This document shows, piece by piece, positions 26,574 through 40,132 of a DNA stretch of 64,000 nt. Within the stretch, counting starts at the first letter, position 1; every line of letters begins with the position of its first letter. A program made the translations under genes and the position numbers. Below the pieces are notes generated by a model. The model was not told the origin of the DNA. It did not search any database and worked only from the letters and a program-made list of their open reading frames with translations. Source of the DNA: Pseudolabrys sp. Lineage in GTDB: Bacteria; Pseudomonadota; Alphaproteobacteria; Rhizobiales; Xanthobacteraceae. The stretch lies in assembly GCA_029980465.1 (NCBI GenBank), contig JARYIJ010000001.1:682001-746000 (forward strand). The letters run 5' to 3'.

Positions 26574-26717
26574 TCGATCGTCCCTTCACAAAAGCGAATC
26601 ACGGGTGACGCGCCTGTCTGCGCGTTCACGGGGACGATGGCAGCAAAACCTTAAGTGCCTCTTAACCGTATTTTTTAACGACGTTTTTTAATGATTTGTC
26701 GACCATGCGAAACCAGC

Positions 26718-26744
26718 AAAAAGGCGCCGCATCGCGTGGCGCCT
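26718..26744 (-). terminator. Rho-independent terminator downstream of glmM
   Basis: On the minus strand AGGCGCC and GGCGCCT pair around a nine-base loop and are followed by TTTTGC. It lies about 110 bases past the glmM stop. Confidence 0.7.
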
Positions 26745-26854
26745 GGTTAAGAGTTCCTTACTGCGCGACGTGCGCTCAACCTTCCTTGCTTCCTTGGGGC
26801 ATGCGTCCTCGATGCCGGCGGCAGTTAGCGGTTCGGTGCGAGTTCAACAGCCGG

Positions 26855-28201
<1,347 letters not shown>

Positions 28202-28411
28202 TATCCCCTGTGCCCAATCTCAAGCCCGAAACCGGGTTCTTCTATATAGAGGCAAGCGGCAGATTTACTTCAAAAATTCTGAGTAATCCTTACTTGCCGC
28301 CTTTAGCAGGCTGTTAGCCACAAAAGCGCCCGTCCCGCGGCGCTTCCACGGTCCTTCCGGCTGCCGGGCCGACGTGCTAGTCGAGGAACTCAGACCACCA
28401 CGGCGCAATCT

Positions 28412-29617
28412 ATGTCCATGAAAGACATCACCTGCATCGAGGACCTGCGGCAGGTCGCCCGGCGCAAGGTCCCGCGAGCCTTCTACGACTACGCTGACTC
28501 CGGATCGTACACAGAAAGCACGTACCGCGCGAACGTCGCCGACATGGAGGCGATCAAGCTGCGGCAGCGCGTGCTCGTCAATGTCGACAAGCGCGATACG
28601 TCGACGATGATGGTCGGAGAAAATGTGTCGGTCCCGGTCGCTTTGGCTCCTGTGGGACTGCTCGGGATGCAGCACGGCGACGGCGAGATTCTAGCCTGTC
28701 GCGCCGCGCAAGCCGCCGGTATCCCGTTCACGCTGTCGACAATGTCGATCTGCTCGATCGAAGATGTCGCCAAGGCCGTCGACAAGCCGTTCTGGTTTCA
28801 GGTCTACGTGATCCGCGATCGCGGTTTCATGCGCGAACTGATCGAGCGCGCGGCCAGTGCAAAATGTAGCGCGCTGGTGCTGACGGTCGATCTCCAAATC
28901 CTCGGCCAGCGCCACAAGGATCTCAAAAATGGCATGACGGTGCCGCCTGAAATCCGTCTCAAGAACGTCATCGACGTCGCCATGAAACCGCGATGGGCGT
29001 GGAGCGTGCTCAACGGCAAGCGCAAGACGTTCGGCAATCTCGCCGGCCACGTCAAAGGCATGGATAATGTCAATTCGCTGTCGCAATGGACGGCGCAGCA
29101 GTTCGATCCAACGCTGAACTGGCGCGACATCGAATGGGTCAAGAGTCTGTGGCCGGGCAAGCTGATCCTCAAGGGCATCATGGACGTCGAGGATGCGCGG
29201 ATCGCCGCGACGACGGGCGCGCAGGCGCTGGTGTGCTCGAACCATGGCGGCCGGCAACTCGACGGGGCCGCGTCGTCGATCTCGATGCTGCCGCGGGTCG
29301 TCGATGCTGTCGGTGACCAGATCGAGGTGCTGTTCGACGGCGGCGTTCGCACCGGCATGGACATCGAGCGCGCCCTGGCGCTGGGCGCGAGCGGCTGCCT
29401 GATCGGCCGCGCTTATGCCTGGGGGCTCGGCGCGTACGGACAGGCCGGCGTCACCAAAGCCATCGAGGTTCTCAAGAAAGAGCTGGACGTCTCGATGGCG
29501 TTGACCGGCGTCTCGACCATCTCGGAAATCGGGCCCAATGTCCTGCTCGAGCCGCCGTTCGCCCAAGACGGAAAAACACCCAAGGCGGCACAACCGGCTG
29601 CACAACGGCGCCATTGA
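28412..29617 (+). CDS. lldD: FMN-dependent alpha-hydroxy acid dehydrogenase (L-lactate dehydrogenase-like)
   Basis: 401 residues of the LldD/glycolate oxidase family, a TIM barrel with FMN. Seen are PRAFYDYADSGSYTE, ALAPVGLLGMQHGDGE, the substrate/FMN segments WFQVYVIRDRG and LTVDLQILGQRHKDL, and the catalytic His in CSNHGGRQLDGA (about 275). The C-terminal phosphate-binding part is LFDGGVRTGMDIERALALGA. It probably oxidises L-lactate or another 2-hydroxy acid, passing electrons to the quinone pool. The following thioesterase start overlaps its stop as TGATG. ATG 28418 is an alternative start. Confidence 0.9.
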   Translation: MSMKDITCIEDLRQVARRKVPRAFYDYADSGSYTESTYRANVADMEAIKLRQRVLVNVDKRDTSTMMVGENVSVPVALAPVGLLGMQHGDGEILACRAAQAAGIPFTLSTMSICSIEDVAKAVDKPFWFQVYVIRDRGFMRELIERAASAKCSALVLTVDLQILGQRHKDLKNGMTVPPEIRLKNVIDVAMKPRWAWSVLNGKRKTFGNLAGHVKGMDNVNSLSQWTAQQFDPTLNWRDIEWVKSLWPGKLILKGIMDVEDARIAATTGAQALVCSNHGGRQLDGAASSISMLPRVVDAVGDQIEVLFDGGVRTGMDIERALALGASGCLIGRAYAWGLGAYGQAGVTKAIEVLKKELDVSMALTGVSTISEIGPNVLLEPPFAQDGKTPKAAQPAAQRRH

Positions 29618-30051
29618 TGGCACGGGAAGCTCCGCTGACACGCGCCGCGTTTCCGTTCAGTCTCGAAATCACGACGCGCTGGATGGACAACGACGTCTAC
29701 GGCCACGTCAACAATGTCATCTACTATTCATTCTTCGACACGGTGGTGAACCGCTACCTGATCGACAATGGCGCACTCGACTTCGTCAAAGGCGCCGTGG
29801 TCGGTCTCGTCGTCGAAACGCAATGCAACTATTTCAAGCCGATCGCGTACCCGGATCGCGTCACGGCGGCGCTCTCGGTTGCGCATATCGGCAACAGCAG
29901 CGTGCGCTACCAAGTGGCCGTGTTCCGCAACGGCGACGATGACGCCGCGGCGCAAGGGCATTTTGTCCACGTTTATGTCGAGCGCGCAACCAGCCGTCCT
30001 GTCCCGCTGCCGAACGAGCTCAAACAAGCGCTTCTGAAGATCCAACGATGA
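29617..30051 (+). CDS. Hotdog-fold acyl-CoA thioesterase (4HBT/YbgC-like)
   Basis: 144 residues from ATG 29617, which overlaps the lldD stop by one base. The fingerprint RWMDNDVYGHVNNVIYYSFF (about 21-40) is that of 4-hydroxybenzoyl-CoA-type thioesterases, with the catalytic Asp in the DxxxxGHVNN motif. A long beta-sheet and one helix complete a single hotdog domain, which should assemble as a tetramer. It hydrolyses an acyl-CoA of unknown chain. Its stop overlaps the beta-lactamase start as ATGA, so the three genes are coupled. Confidence 0.9.
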   Translation: MAREAPLTRAAFPFSLEITTRWMDNDVYGHVNNVIYYSFFDTVVNRYLIDNGALDFVKGAVVGLVVETQCNYFKPIAYPDRVTAALSVAHIGNSSVRYQVAVFRNGDDDAAAQGHFVHVYVERATSRPVPLPNELKQALLKIQR

Positions 30052-30908
30052 CCGTCAACCGCCGCGACTTTGTCTCCGGCGCCGCCGGCACAATCGTCCT
30101 TGCATTTTGCGAACGGGCGGATGCCACCGGCGACAAGCTGGCCGCGCTGGAGAAAACGGCTCGCGGACGGCTTGGGGTGACTATTCTTGATACGGCAACC
30201 GGCCGACGGTTGACCTATCGCGGAGCCGAGCGGTTTGCGCTGCTCAGCACGTGGAAGGTTCTGGCCACAGCCTGTGTTCTGGCGCGCGTCGACCGCGGTG
30301 AGGAACGTCTCGATCGCAAGATCGGATATGTGCAAGCGGATATTCTCTCCTATGCGCCGGTGACGAAGCTGCATGTGCCGGACGGCATGACGATCGGCGA
30401 TCTCTGTGCCGCGGCGGTCGAACTCAGCGACAACACCGCCGGTAATCTCATTCTGCAAAGCTGCGACGGACCGGCCGGTCTGACGAAATGGCTCCGGTCC
30501 ATAGGCGACGGCGTGACACGACTCGACCGCACGGAGCCGGCGCTGAATGAAGCGAAGCCCGGCGATCCTCGCGACACCACGACACCGGAGGCGATGGCGC
30601 AGACATTGAGCAAGTTGCTGACCGGCACTGTCCTGTCGCCGGCGTCGCGCCAACAACTCGCGGATTGGATGATCGCCGGAAAGACCGGTGGAGCGCGGCT
30701 TCGCGCCGGGCTCCCGGCCGGCTGGAAAGTCGGCGACAAGACCGGCACCAACGACACAGGCTGCGCCAACGATGTCGCCGTCGCCTGGCCGCCGCAACGT
30801 GCTCCGCTGATCATCGCGTCTTATCTCGCCGACTCGAGGGCGACGCCGCAACAGCGCGACGCTGTCCATGCCGAGGTTGCGCGCATCGCGGCGGCGTGGC
30901 GCTCCTGA
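30048..30908 (+). CDS. Class A beta-lactamase with twin-arginine signal
   Basis: 286 residues. All class A motifs are present: Ser67-x-x-Lys70 as STWK, Ser127-Asp-Asn as SDN, Glu163 in EPALN and Lys231-Thr-Gly as KTG. The N-terminus TVNRRDFVSGAAG is a Tat-type signal followed by a hydrophobic stretch, so it is probably exported folded to the periplasm. It hydrolyses beta-lactams through a serine acyl-enzyme; spectrum cannot be judged. It lies in an operon-like arrangement with lldD and a thioesterase and without a divergent AmpR-type regulator. Composition resembles its neighbours, so it looks chromosomal and intrinsic. Confidence 0.93.
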   Translation: MTVNRRDFVSGAAGTIVLAFCERADATGDKLAALEKTARGRLGVTILDTATGRRLTYRGAERFALLSTWKVLATACVLARVDRGEERLDRKIGYVQADILSYAPVTKLHVPDGMTIGDLCAAAVELSDNTAGNLILQSCDGPAGLTKWLRSIGDGVTRLDRTEPALNEAKPGDPRDTTTPEAMAQTLSKLLTGTVLSPASRQQLADWMIAGKTGGARLRAGLPAGWKVGDKTGTNDTGCANDVAVAWPPQRAPLIIASYLADSRATPQQRDAVHAEVARIAAAWRS

Positions 30909-31010
30909 GCGTTATCACATCCTTGAAAAATGGCGGTTGGTGGACTTGCGTAACAGGCCGTGTTGTCGCGTCGACCGTGATATGATCTCACTCTGCCCGG
31001 TAATGATGAC

Positions 31011-31256
31011 ATGACGAACGCCGCATCTGCCTTGATGCAGCAATTCCTCGCCTGGATCGACGAGGCGCCGCGGAGCTACGCCGATGCGGAAGCATGGCGG
31101 CGCAGTTGCCCGCATTTGTCGATCTGGGAGGACGCGATCAGCGGCGGTCTGGTTCGTTTCGAAGGCAGCTCGAACATGACCCGGTCGCGTCTCGTCCTGA
31201 CGCCGGCAGGCATCAGCCAGCTTCAGAAGCATGATTACAGCTATCCTGCCCCTTGA
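31011..31256 (+). CDS. Small conserved-looking hypothetical protein
   Basis: 81 residues from ATG 31011. The protein is soluble with no signal peptide; ALMQQFLAWIDEAPRSYADA and AWRRSCPHLSIWEDAIS suggest two helices, and RSRLVLTPAGISQLQKH at the end resembles a winged-helix wing or helix. A regulatory DNA-binding role is possible but not demonstrated. It sits just upstream of the LexA-controlled imuA promoter. Confidence 0.65.
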   Translation: MTNAASALMQQFLAWIDEAPRSYADAEAWRRSCPHLSIWEDAISGGLVRFEGSSNMTRSRLVLTPAGISQLQKHDYSYPAP

Positions 31257-31284
31257 CCTCATCCAGGGCTTTGAGGAATCATAA

Positions 31285-31299
31285 GAACAAATAGTGAAC
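31285..31299 (+). promoter_or_regulatory. LexA operator (SOS box) of the imu cassette
   Basis: GAAC-AAATAGT-GAAC exactly matches the alphaproteobacterial LexA consensus GAAC-N7-GAAC. It lies 60 bases upstream of imuA, whose homologues are LexA-controlled in Caulobacter and rhizobia, so the cassette is very probably SOS-induced. Confidence 0.92.
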
Positions 31300-31312
31300 A
31301 TATGACGAGATC

Positions 31313-31330
31313 AGCCACGCGAACGTGGCT
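31313..31330 (+). other. Leader hairpin upstream of imuA
   Basis: AGCCACG-CGAA-CGTGGCT is a perfect 7-bp stem with a tetraloop between the LexA box and imuA. It has no following U tract, although TTTGTCC comes a few bases later. Role unknown. Confidence 0.45.
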
Positions 31331-31359
31331 AATCCTTTGTCCCTCCAAAGACTTAGCTC

Positions 31360-32091
31360 ATGCTCCAAGAGTTACGGCAAACACTGGCGGCGCTCGAACG
31401 GCCTTGCGGTCTGGAAGAAACGGCGAAACCCGTCTCCTTGGGCATTGCTCCAATCGATGCCGTGCTCGGCGGCGGCTTCGCCGTCGGGACGCTGCATGAA
31501 ATCGCGGCGGCAAGCGAGCCGCATCTGGCTGCTTCCAGCGGGTTTGCTCTCACACTGGCAAAACGCCGCGGCGCCGTGGCCTGGATCGCGGAAGACATGG
31601 CAGCGCTTGAGAACGGCGCGCCGTGCGGCCTCGGACTCGACGAAACCGGATTCGATCCGCTCCGGCTGATCATCGTCAACACCGCGCATCAGCGCGATCT
31701 GTTCTGGGCAATGGAAGAAGCACTGCATTGTCCTGCCGTTGGCGCTGTGATCGGCGAATTACGGTCGCCCGGCATCGACATGGTGACGCTCAGGCGCTTG
31801 TCGCTCGCTGCAACAAAGCATGACGCGCTCGCCATTCTATTACGCAGCAGCCCTCCGGGCGATCTCTCGACGGCGGCGACACGCTGGATCGTCAACGCCG
31901 CCTCCTCTCATCCGCAATTCGGTCCTGGTCCACCGCGCATCGAGGCCCGCCTCACCCGCAACCGCCGCGGCCCGCTCGGTTCGTGGCTGCTGGAGTGGAA
32001 TTCCTCCCATGAGCGTTTCAGTCTCGCGTCAACGCATTCTCAGCCTGTGGCTCGCCCGGCTTCCGACCGATCGGCTCGCGCGGTCGCATAG
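31360..32091 (+). CDS. imuA: SOS mutagenesis protein ImuA
   Basis: 243 residues of the RecA-like ImuA family. It begins LQELRQTLAALERPCG and has GIAPIDAVLGGGFAVGTLHE, a degenerate RecA-core start, with conserved GAVAWIAEDMAALENGAPCG and GLDETGFDPLRLI. A classic Walker A is absent, as usual in alphaproteobacterial ImuA. It supports ImuB and DnaE2 in translesion synthesis after damage. A LexA box precedes it, and its 3' end overlaps imuB by 83 bases. Confidence 0.92.
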   Translation: MLQELRQTLAALERPCGLEETAKPVSLGIAPIDAVLGGGFAVGTLHEIAAASEPHLAASSGFALTLAKRRGAVAWIAEDMAALENGAPCGLGLDETGFDPLRLIIVNTAHQRDLFWAMEEALHCPAVGAVIGELRSPGIDMVTLRRLSLAATKHDALAILLRSSPPGDLSTAATRWIVNAASSHPQFGPGPPRIEARLTRNRRGPLGSWLLEWNSSHERFSLASTHSQPVARPASDRSARAVA

Positions 32092-33591
32092 GAGCGCAAC
32101 GCCAGCTGTCATCTATGGCAAGCGCGGCAACGCCGAACTGATCGTCACGCTCGACGAATGCGCGGAGAAACGTGGCCTTCACAGCGGACTCACGCTCGCA
32201 CAAGCACGGGCAATGCACCCAAACCTCGTCGCAATCGAGGAAGATGCCGACGCCGATGAGAAGCTGCTCGACAGCATCGCCGACTGGAGCCTGCGTTATA
32301 CGCCGCTGGTGGCCTGCGATCCGCCCAATGGACTGTTGCTCGACATCACCGGCTGCGCTCATCTTTACGGTGGTGAAGACCGGCTCGTGGCCGATCTCTC
32401 CGAACGGCTCACGCAAGCAGGCCTCGTCCATGAGATTGCCATTGCCGGAACGATCGGCGCCGCCTGGGCTGCGGCCCATTTCGGTAAGCCGGGATATCAT
32501 GCCAATGGCCGGGAACTCTCTCTGCTCGCGCCCTTGCCACTCGCAGCCTTGCGGCTCGACGGGCACACCGTCGCATCTCTCGGCCGCGTTGGCCTGAAGC
32601 GGATCGGCGACATCGCCGGCCTGCCGCGCGCTCCGCTCACTGCGCGCTTTGGCGCAGGGCTCCTGCGCCAGCTCGATCGCGCGCTCGGCCGGGAGCTTGA
32701 ACCGCTCACGCCGCGCCTGCCGGTTGCGCCGTATAGTGTCGAGCAGCGCTTCGCCGAACCGATCCTGCTTGAGGCCGACATCCTTTCAAGCGTCGGGCGC
32801 CTCGCCGCCCGGCTGAAATTGACGCTGGAGCGTCAAGGCGACGGCGCGAGACAACTCGAATTGACCCTGTTCCGGACCGACGGCGCCATACGCCGGATCA
32901 GCACCGGGACCTCACGCCCGTTGCGCGATCCAGCCGAAATTCGCGCCTTGTTCGTCGAGCGACTGGCGGCGCTTGCCGATGAATTCGATCCGGGTTTCGG
33001 TTTCGATGTGGCACGGCTTGCGGCTGTCGTTGCCGAACCCTGGCATGACGAGCAAAGCGGTCTTGCCGTCGACGCTCCCGGCCATGATGACAATGAAGCG
33101 TTGGCGCGTCTTGCCGATCGCCTCAGCGCCAGACTCGGGACGCAGCGCGTGCGCCGGCTGGTGGCGCGAGATAGCCACATTCCCGAGCTTGCCGTCACGG
33201 CCTTACCGGCACAAACGGTACATAACGATGTCAGTTGGAGCGCATTTCGCCGGCATCGCGCCGAGCATGGCCTCGGTCCGCGACCGTTACGAATGCTGAT
33301 GCGGCCTGAACCGATCGAAGCGATGGCGGAGGTGCCGGATAGACCGCCATTGCGATTTCGCTGGCGGCGCGCGCTCCATGAAGTCGCAACAGCCGAAGGC
33401 CCCGAACGGATCGAAGGCACATGGTGGACAGCAACCGATGCCGCCGATTCCGCGCGCGACTATTTCCGCGTCGAAGACAAAAACGGGCTGCGCTTCTGGC
33501 TGTTTCGGGCCGGACTCTACCGCAACCTGTCAGAGGACGACTGGAAAGAACGCCGGTTTCCGAAGTGGTACATGCACGGGACATTCATGTG

Positions 33592-33592
<1 letters not shown>
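32009..33592 (+). CDS. imuB: Y-family polymerase-like protein ImuB
   Basis: 527 residues from ATG 32009 (MSVSVSRQRILSLWLARLPT); a frame extension to 31820 runs inside imuA and is unlikely. The Y-family polymerase fold is recognisable (AQARAMHPNLVAIEEDADAD, LLLDITGCAHLYGGEDRL, GRVGLKRIGDIAGLPRAPL), but the catalytic acidic residues are missing, as is typical for ImuB. Known ImuB proteins act as an adaptor between the beta clamp and DnaE2. The dnaE2 start overlaps its stop as TGATG. Confidence 0.93.
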
Positions 33593-36855
<3,263 letters not shown>

Positions 36856-37005
36856 CGCGAGATTGCGCCTCCCCACCCGACATTATTGATGCGATCAGCC
36901 TCGAGGATGCCGTCGGATTTCTTCCTGGCGCGCGGGAAACCCTGTCCCGTATAGAAAATTCCTGCTAGCCGCCATAAAGTGCCGCGGCTCATGCCCTGGC
37001 ATCAC

Positions 37006-37911
37006 ATGAAAACAATCTTTATCGACTGCAACGACCAACTGGCTCCCGTCTGGCAAAGCGTCCTCAAGCCGGACGACCCGCCGATCGACGTCAACCGCAA
37101 GGCGTTTGCCAAAGAAGAGCTGCCAAAAATCATCCGCGGTTACGAAATCGCGATCGACGACCATTCCTACATGCCGACCGAGCTGGTCGCGCAGTGCCCG
37201 GAACTCAAGCACATCGTATTTCTCGGCACCGGGCCTGCGAGCTACATGAATGTGGGCGAGCTCGAGGCCCGCGGCATCAAGGTGCACATCATCAAGGGCT
37301 ATGGCGACACCGCGGTCGCCGAGCACGCCATCGCCCTGATGTGGGCCTGCGCGCGCGACATCGCGCAAATGGACCGGGAGATCCGCAACGGCATCTGGAC
37401 GCCACGCGAGGGGATGCAACTGCTCGGCAAGACGCTTGGCGTCATCGGCCTCGGCGGCATCGGACGCGAGGTCGCTCGCATCGGCCAGGGCATGGGCATG
37501 AACGTGATCGGCTGGAACCGCACCCGGCATGCCGACATCAAGGTGCCGCTGGTCGAACTCGACGACCTGCTGGCCCAAAGCGACGTCATCTCAATGAACC
37601 TGACGCTGGGCGACGAAACACGAGGCTTCCTGTCGCGCGAGCGCATCGGCCGCATGAAGAAAGGCGTGTTGTTCGTCAATACGGCCCGCGGCGCACTGGT
37701 TGACGAGGCCGCATTCATCGATGCCCTCACAAACGGCCATATCCGGCATGCCGGTCTCGACGTCTTCCATAACGAGCCGTTGAAGCCGGATCATCCGCTG
37801 GCGAAAATGAGCAACGTCACGCTGACCGCACATGCCGCGTTCCGCACGCTCGAAGCATCGCAGACCTTGCTGCGGCGCTCGATCGACATCGTGCGGCGGA
37901 TTATCAGCTAG
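37006..37911 (+). CDS. D-isomer-specific 2-hydroxyacid dehydrogenase
   Basis: 301 residues from ATG 37006 (MKTIFIDC). The NAD-binding domain has GVIGLGGIGREVARIGQGMG. Catalytic residues are Arg in VNTARGALVDE, Glu in FHNEPL and His in LTAHAAF, where the family more often has TPH. It reduces or oxidises an unknown 2-keto/2-hydroxy acid with NAD(P)H. Its stop overlaps the end of a convergent SDR gene by four bases. ATG 36991 and GTG 36979 are less likely starts. Confidence 0.9.
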   Translation: MKTIFIDCNDQLAPVWQSVLKPDDPPIDVNRKAFAKEELPKIIRGYEIAIDDHSYMPTELVAQCPELKHIVFLGTGPASYMNVGELEARGIKVHIIKGYGDTAVAEHAIALMWACARDIAQMDREIRNGIWTPREGMQLLGKTLGVIGLGGIGREVARIGQGMGMNVIGWNRTRHADIKVPLVELDDLLAQSDVISMNLTLGDETRGFLSRERIGRMKKGVLFVNTARGALVDEAAFIDALTNGHIRHAGLDVFHNEPLKPDHPLAKMSNVTLTAHAAFRTLEASQTLLRRSIDIVRRIIS

Positions 37912-38696
37912 AACAGACCTCCGGTCGCGCCGCCATCGACGGCGATGGCGGTGCCCTGGATGTGCCGCGCCTTGGCGCTCGCGAGAAACACGGCGAGCTC
38001 GGCGACATCCTCTGGCTGGCCGATACGCCGTGTTCCGGTCCTGGTCAGCGATTCCTTGCGTACCTCCTCGGGCGTCTTGTTCTGCGCCTTGGCAAATTGC
38101 TCGAACAGCGTCACGACGCGATCCGTCTCGACCATGCCGGGATGGATGACATTCACATTGACGTCGTCGCGGTTGCCGAGCGCCGCAACGCCCTTCGAGA
38201 AATTGGCGAAGGCTGAATTGACGGAGCCGCCGATCAGAAACTCCGGGCCCGGTGTGCGCGCCGCCCCGCCGATGATATTGATGATGCTGCCGTGTGATGC
38301 TTTCAGCAGCGGCCAGAACAAGCGGGTCAGGCGGACGGCGGCAAAATACTTCAAAGCGAAGCCATCGATGAATGCCTCGTCGGGCAGCTCGAAGAAATTG
38401 CCGCCGCGCGTCGCACCCGCGTTATTGACGAGAACATCGCAGCGCTTGAAGCGGTCGTTGACCGCCTTGAACAAGGCCTCACAGCCAGCCAGAGTGCGCA
38501 GGTCCCCGGGAGCGATCATCGGCTCGAGACCGCCGGCTTTCACCACGGCTTTGGCGGCGTCGGACAGGTTGCCGGCGCTCGCGGCGGCGAGAACGCATTG
38601 CGCGCCTTCGCGGCCAAACGCCACGCCGATAGCCCGGCCAATGCCGCGGCTCCCGCCCGTGACGACAACAACCTTGCCTTGAAACTCCGCGGTCAT
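37908..38696 (-). CDS. Short-chain dehydrogenase/reductase with atypical active site
   Basis: 262 residues from ATG 38696. The Rossmann fold is clear: VVVTGGSRGIGRAIG, VLVNNAGATRGG and a C-terminal AIAVDGGATGG. The Ser-Tyr-x-x-x-Lys region, however, reads GPEFLIGGSVNSAFANFSKG: Phe stands where Tyr would be, and no YxxxK can be aligned. Such divergent SDRs exist, some as reductases using other residues and some without known activity. Cytoplasmic. It is divergent from the molybdenum hydroxylase genes and convergent with the 2-hydroxyacid dehydrogenase. Confidence 0.88.
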   Translation of the reverse strand: MTAEFQGKVVVVTGGSRGIGRAIGVAFGREGAQCVLAAASAGNLSDAAKAVVKAGGLEPMIAPGDLRTLAGCEALFKAVNDRFKRCDVLVNNAGATRGGNFFELPDEAFIDGFALKYFAAVRLTRLFWPLLKASHGSIINIIGGAARTPGPEFLIGGSVNSAFANFSKGVAALGNRDDVNVNVIHPGMVETDRVVTLFEQFAKAQNKTPEEVRKESLTRTGTRRIGQPEDVAELAVFLASAKARHIQGTAIAVDGGATGGLF

Positions 38697-38786
38697 TTCA
38701 TCCTCCTTCGCCGGCTGCCGCATTGACGAGCCATCGTTCTCAGTCAGAATACGCCCAAACAAAAACCGACTGTCGAGGGGGAAAAC

Positions 38787-39638
38787 GTGAAGCCGGCGCC
38801 ATTCGCTTACGCTCGCGTGCGCTCGGTGGACGAGGCCGTCGCCCTTCTCGGCGAAACGGCCGAGGCAAAGGTCCTGGCCGGTGGGCAGAGCCTGATTGCA
38901 ACGCTCAATATGCGGCTCTCCGCGCCGCCTCTGCTCGTCGACATCAATGGCATCGACGGGCTGGAAGGCATTGCCCACTCCGACGGCACGGTCACGATCG
39001 GAGCATTGACACGGCACGTCGAGGCCGAGCGGTCCGGCACCATCGCGGCCCACGCGCCATTGATCGCCCGTGCCATGCCGCACATTGCCCATCCGGCGAT
39101 CCGCAATCGCGGCACCATCGGCGGCTCTATCGCACTTGCCGACCCGGCCGCCGAATTGCCGGCCTGCCTGCTCGCGCTCGGCGGCGATATCGACATCGCC
39201 GGCCCGGACGGCACGCGCACCGTCAAGGCCGATGATTTCTTCAGGGGCCTGTTCGAGACGGCGCTCGGTCCTTGCGACATCCTGACCGGAATTCGCATTC
39301 CTGCCGCAAGCAAGAATACGCGCATCGGCTTCGCCGAGCTGGCACGCCGGCACGGCGACTATGCAATCGTCGGTCTCGCAGCAGCGGCGCAAGGCGACGG
39401 CAAAGGATTGAAGAACGTGCGTCTCGCTTATTTCGGCGTCGGCTCGACGCCGCTGCGGCAGCCGAAGGCTGAATCCGCCCTGAGCAGCGAGCTCAACGGC
39501 AAGAGTATCGACGCCGCCATCGCCGCGCTCGACCTGGATCCGCCGGACGACGTGCAAGCCACCGGCGCTGTGAAGAAATACCTGGCCGGCGTTCTGCTGC
39601 GCCGTGTGATCAAGCAGCTCATGGAGCCGCTGCAATGA
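38787..39638 (+). CDS. Molybdenum hydroxylase FAD-binding (medium) subunit
   Basis: 283 residues from GTG 38787, preceded by GAGGGGGAAAAC. It is the CoxM/CutM-type flavoprotein: KVLAGGQSLIATLNMRL near 30-46 and the FAD loop NRGTIGGSIALADPAAELP (about 108-126) are diagnostic. It carries FAD and passes electrons from the iron-sulfur subunit to the acceptor. Its stop overlaps the next gene as ATGA. Part of a three-subunit enzyme with 39635-40117 and 40318-42714. Confidence 0.94.
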   Translation: MKPAPFAYARVRSVDEAVALLGETAEAKVLAGGQSLIATLNMRLSAPPLLVDINGIDGLEGIAHSDGTVTIGALTRHVEAERSGTIAAHAPLIARAMPHIAHPAIRNRGTIGGSIALADPAAELPACLLALGGDIDIAGPDGTRTVKADDFFRGLFETALGPCDILTGIRIPAASKNTRIGFAELARRHGDYAIVGLAAAAQGDGKGLKNVRLAYFGVGSTPLRQPKAESALSSELNGKSIDAAIAALDLDPPDDVQATGAVKKYLAGVLLRRVIKQLMEPLQ

Positions 39639-40117
39639 ACGGACGCAATGTCGAAATCTCGTTGACCGTCAACGGCGAAACCGTCACTGAAAGCGTCGAG
39701 CCACGACGGACACTGGTTGACTTTTTGCGAGAAAATCTCGCGCTGACCGGCAGTCACGTTGGCTGCGAGCATGGCGTTTGCGGCGCTTGCACGGTTCGTC
39801 TCAACGGCGAGATCGTGCGCGGCTGCCTGATGCTCGCCGTGCAATGCAATGGCGCGAAAATAGAAACCATCGAAGGCGTCTCCGACAGCGGCGAGGTCGC
39901 GGACCTGCAGGACGCCTTTGAGAAGCGAAACGCGTTGCAGTGCGGCTTCTGCACGCCGGGAATGCTGCTCACGGCACAGGAGCTTTTGGCGCACAACAAG
40001 GCGCCGAGCCGGGATGCGATCCGCGAGCATATCTCCGGCAATTACTGCCGCTGCACCGGGTATCACTCCATCGTCGACGCCATCGAAGCCGTGGCGCAAC
40101 AACGGGGAAGACGATGA
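39635..40117 (+). CDS. Molybdenum hydroxylase [2Fe-2S] (small) subunit
   Basis: 160 residues. The N-terminal plant-type ferredoxin domain has CEHGVCGACTVRLNG with a further Cys in VRGC, and the C-terminal helical domain has CGFCTPGMLL and NYCRCTGYHSI, together binding two [2Fe-2S] clusters. It is a CoxS/xanthine dehydrogenase small-subunit homologue that relays electrons from molybdopterin to FAD. It is translationally coupled to the FAD subunit and separated from the large subunit by a 200-base spacer filled by a large inverted repeat. Confidence 0.96.
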   Translation: MNGRNVEISLTVNGETVTESVEPRRTLVDFLRENLALTGSHVGCEHGVCGACTVRLNGEIVRGCLMLAVQCNGAKIETIEGVSDSGEVADLQDAFEKRNALQCGFCTPGMLLTAQELLAHNKAPSRDAIREHISGNYCRCTGYHSIVDAIEAVAQQRGRR

Positions 40118-40132
40118 ACGCAGGGTCTTTCA

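Noticed and set aside
30048..30908. Recently acquired resistance gene
   Set aside because: There is no integron, insertion sequence or compositional break around it, and it is coupled to metabolic genes, so an intrinsic chromosomal origin is more likely.
31820..32008. N-terminal extension of ImuB
   Set aside because: It lies wholly inside imuA in another frame, and ATG 32009 gives the normal ImuB start.
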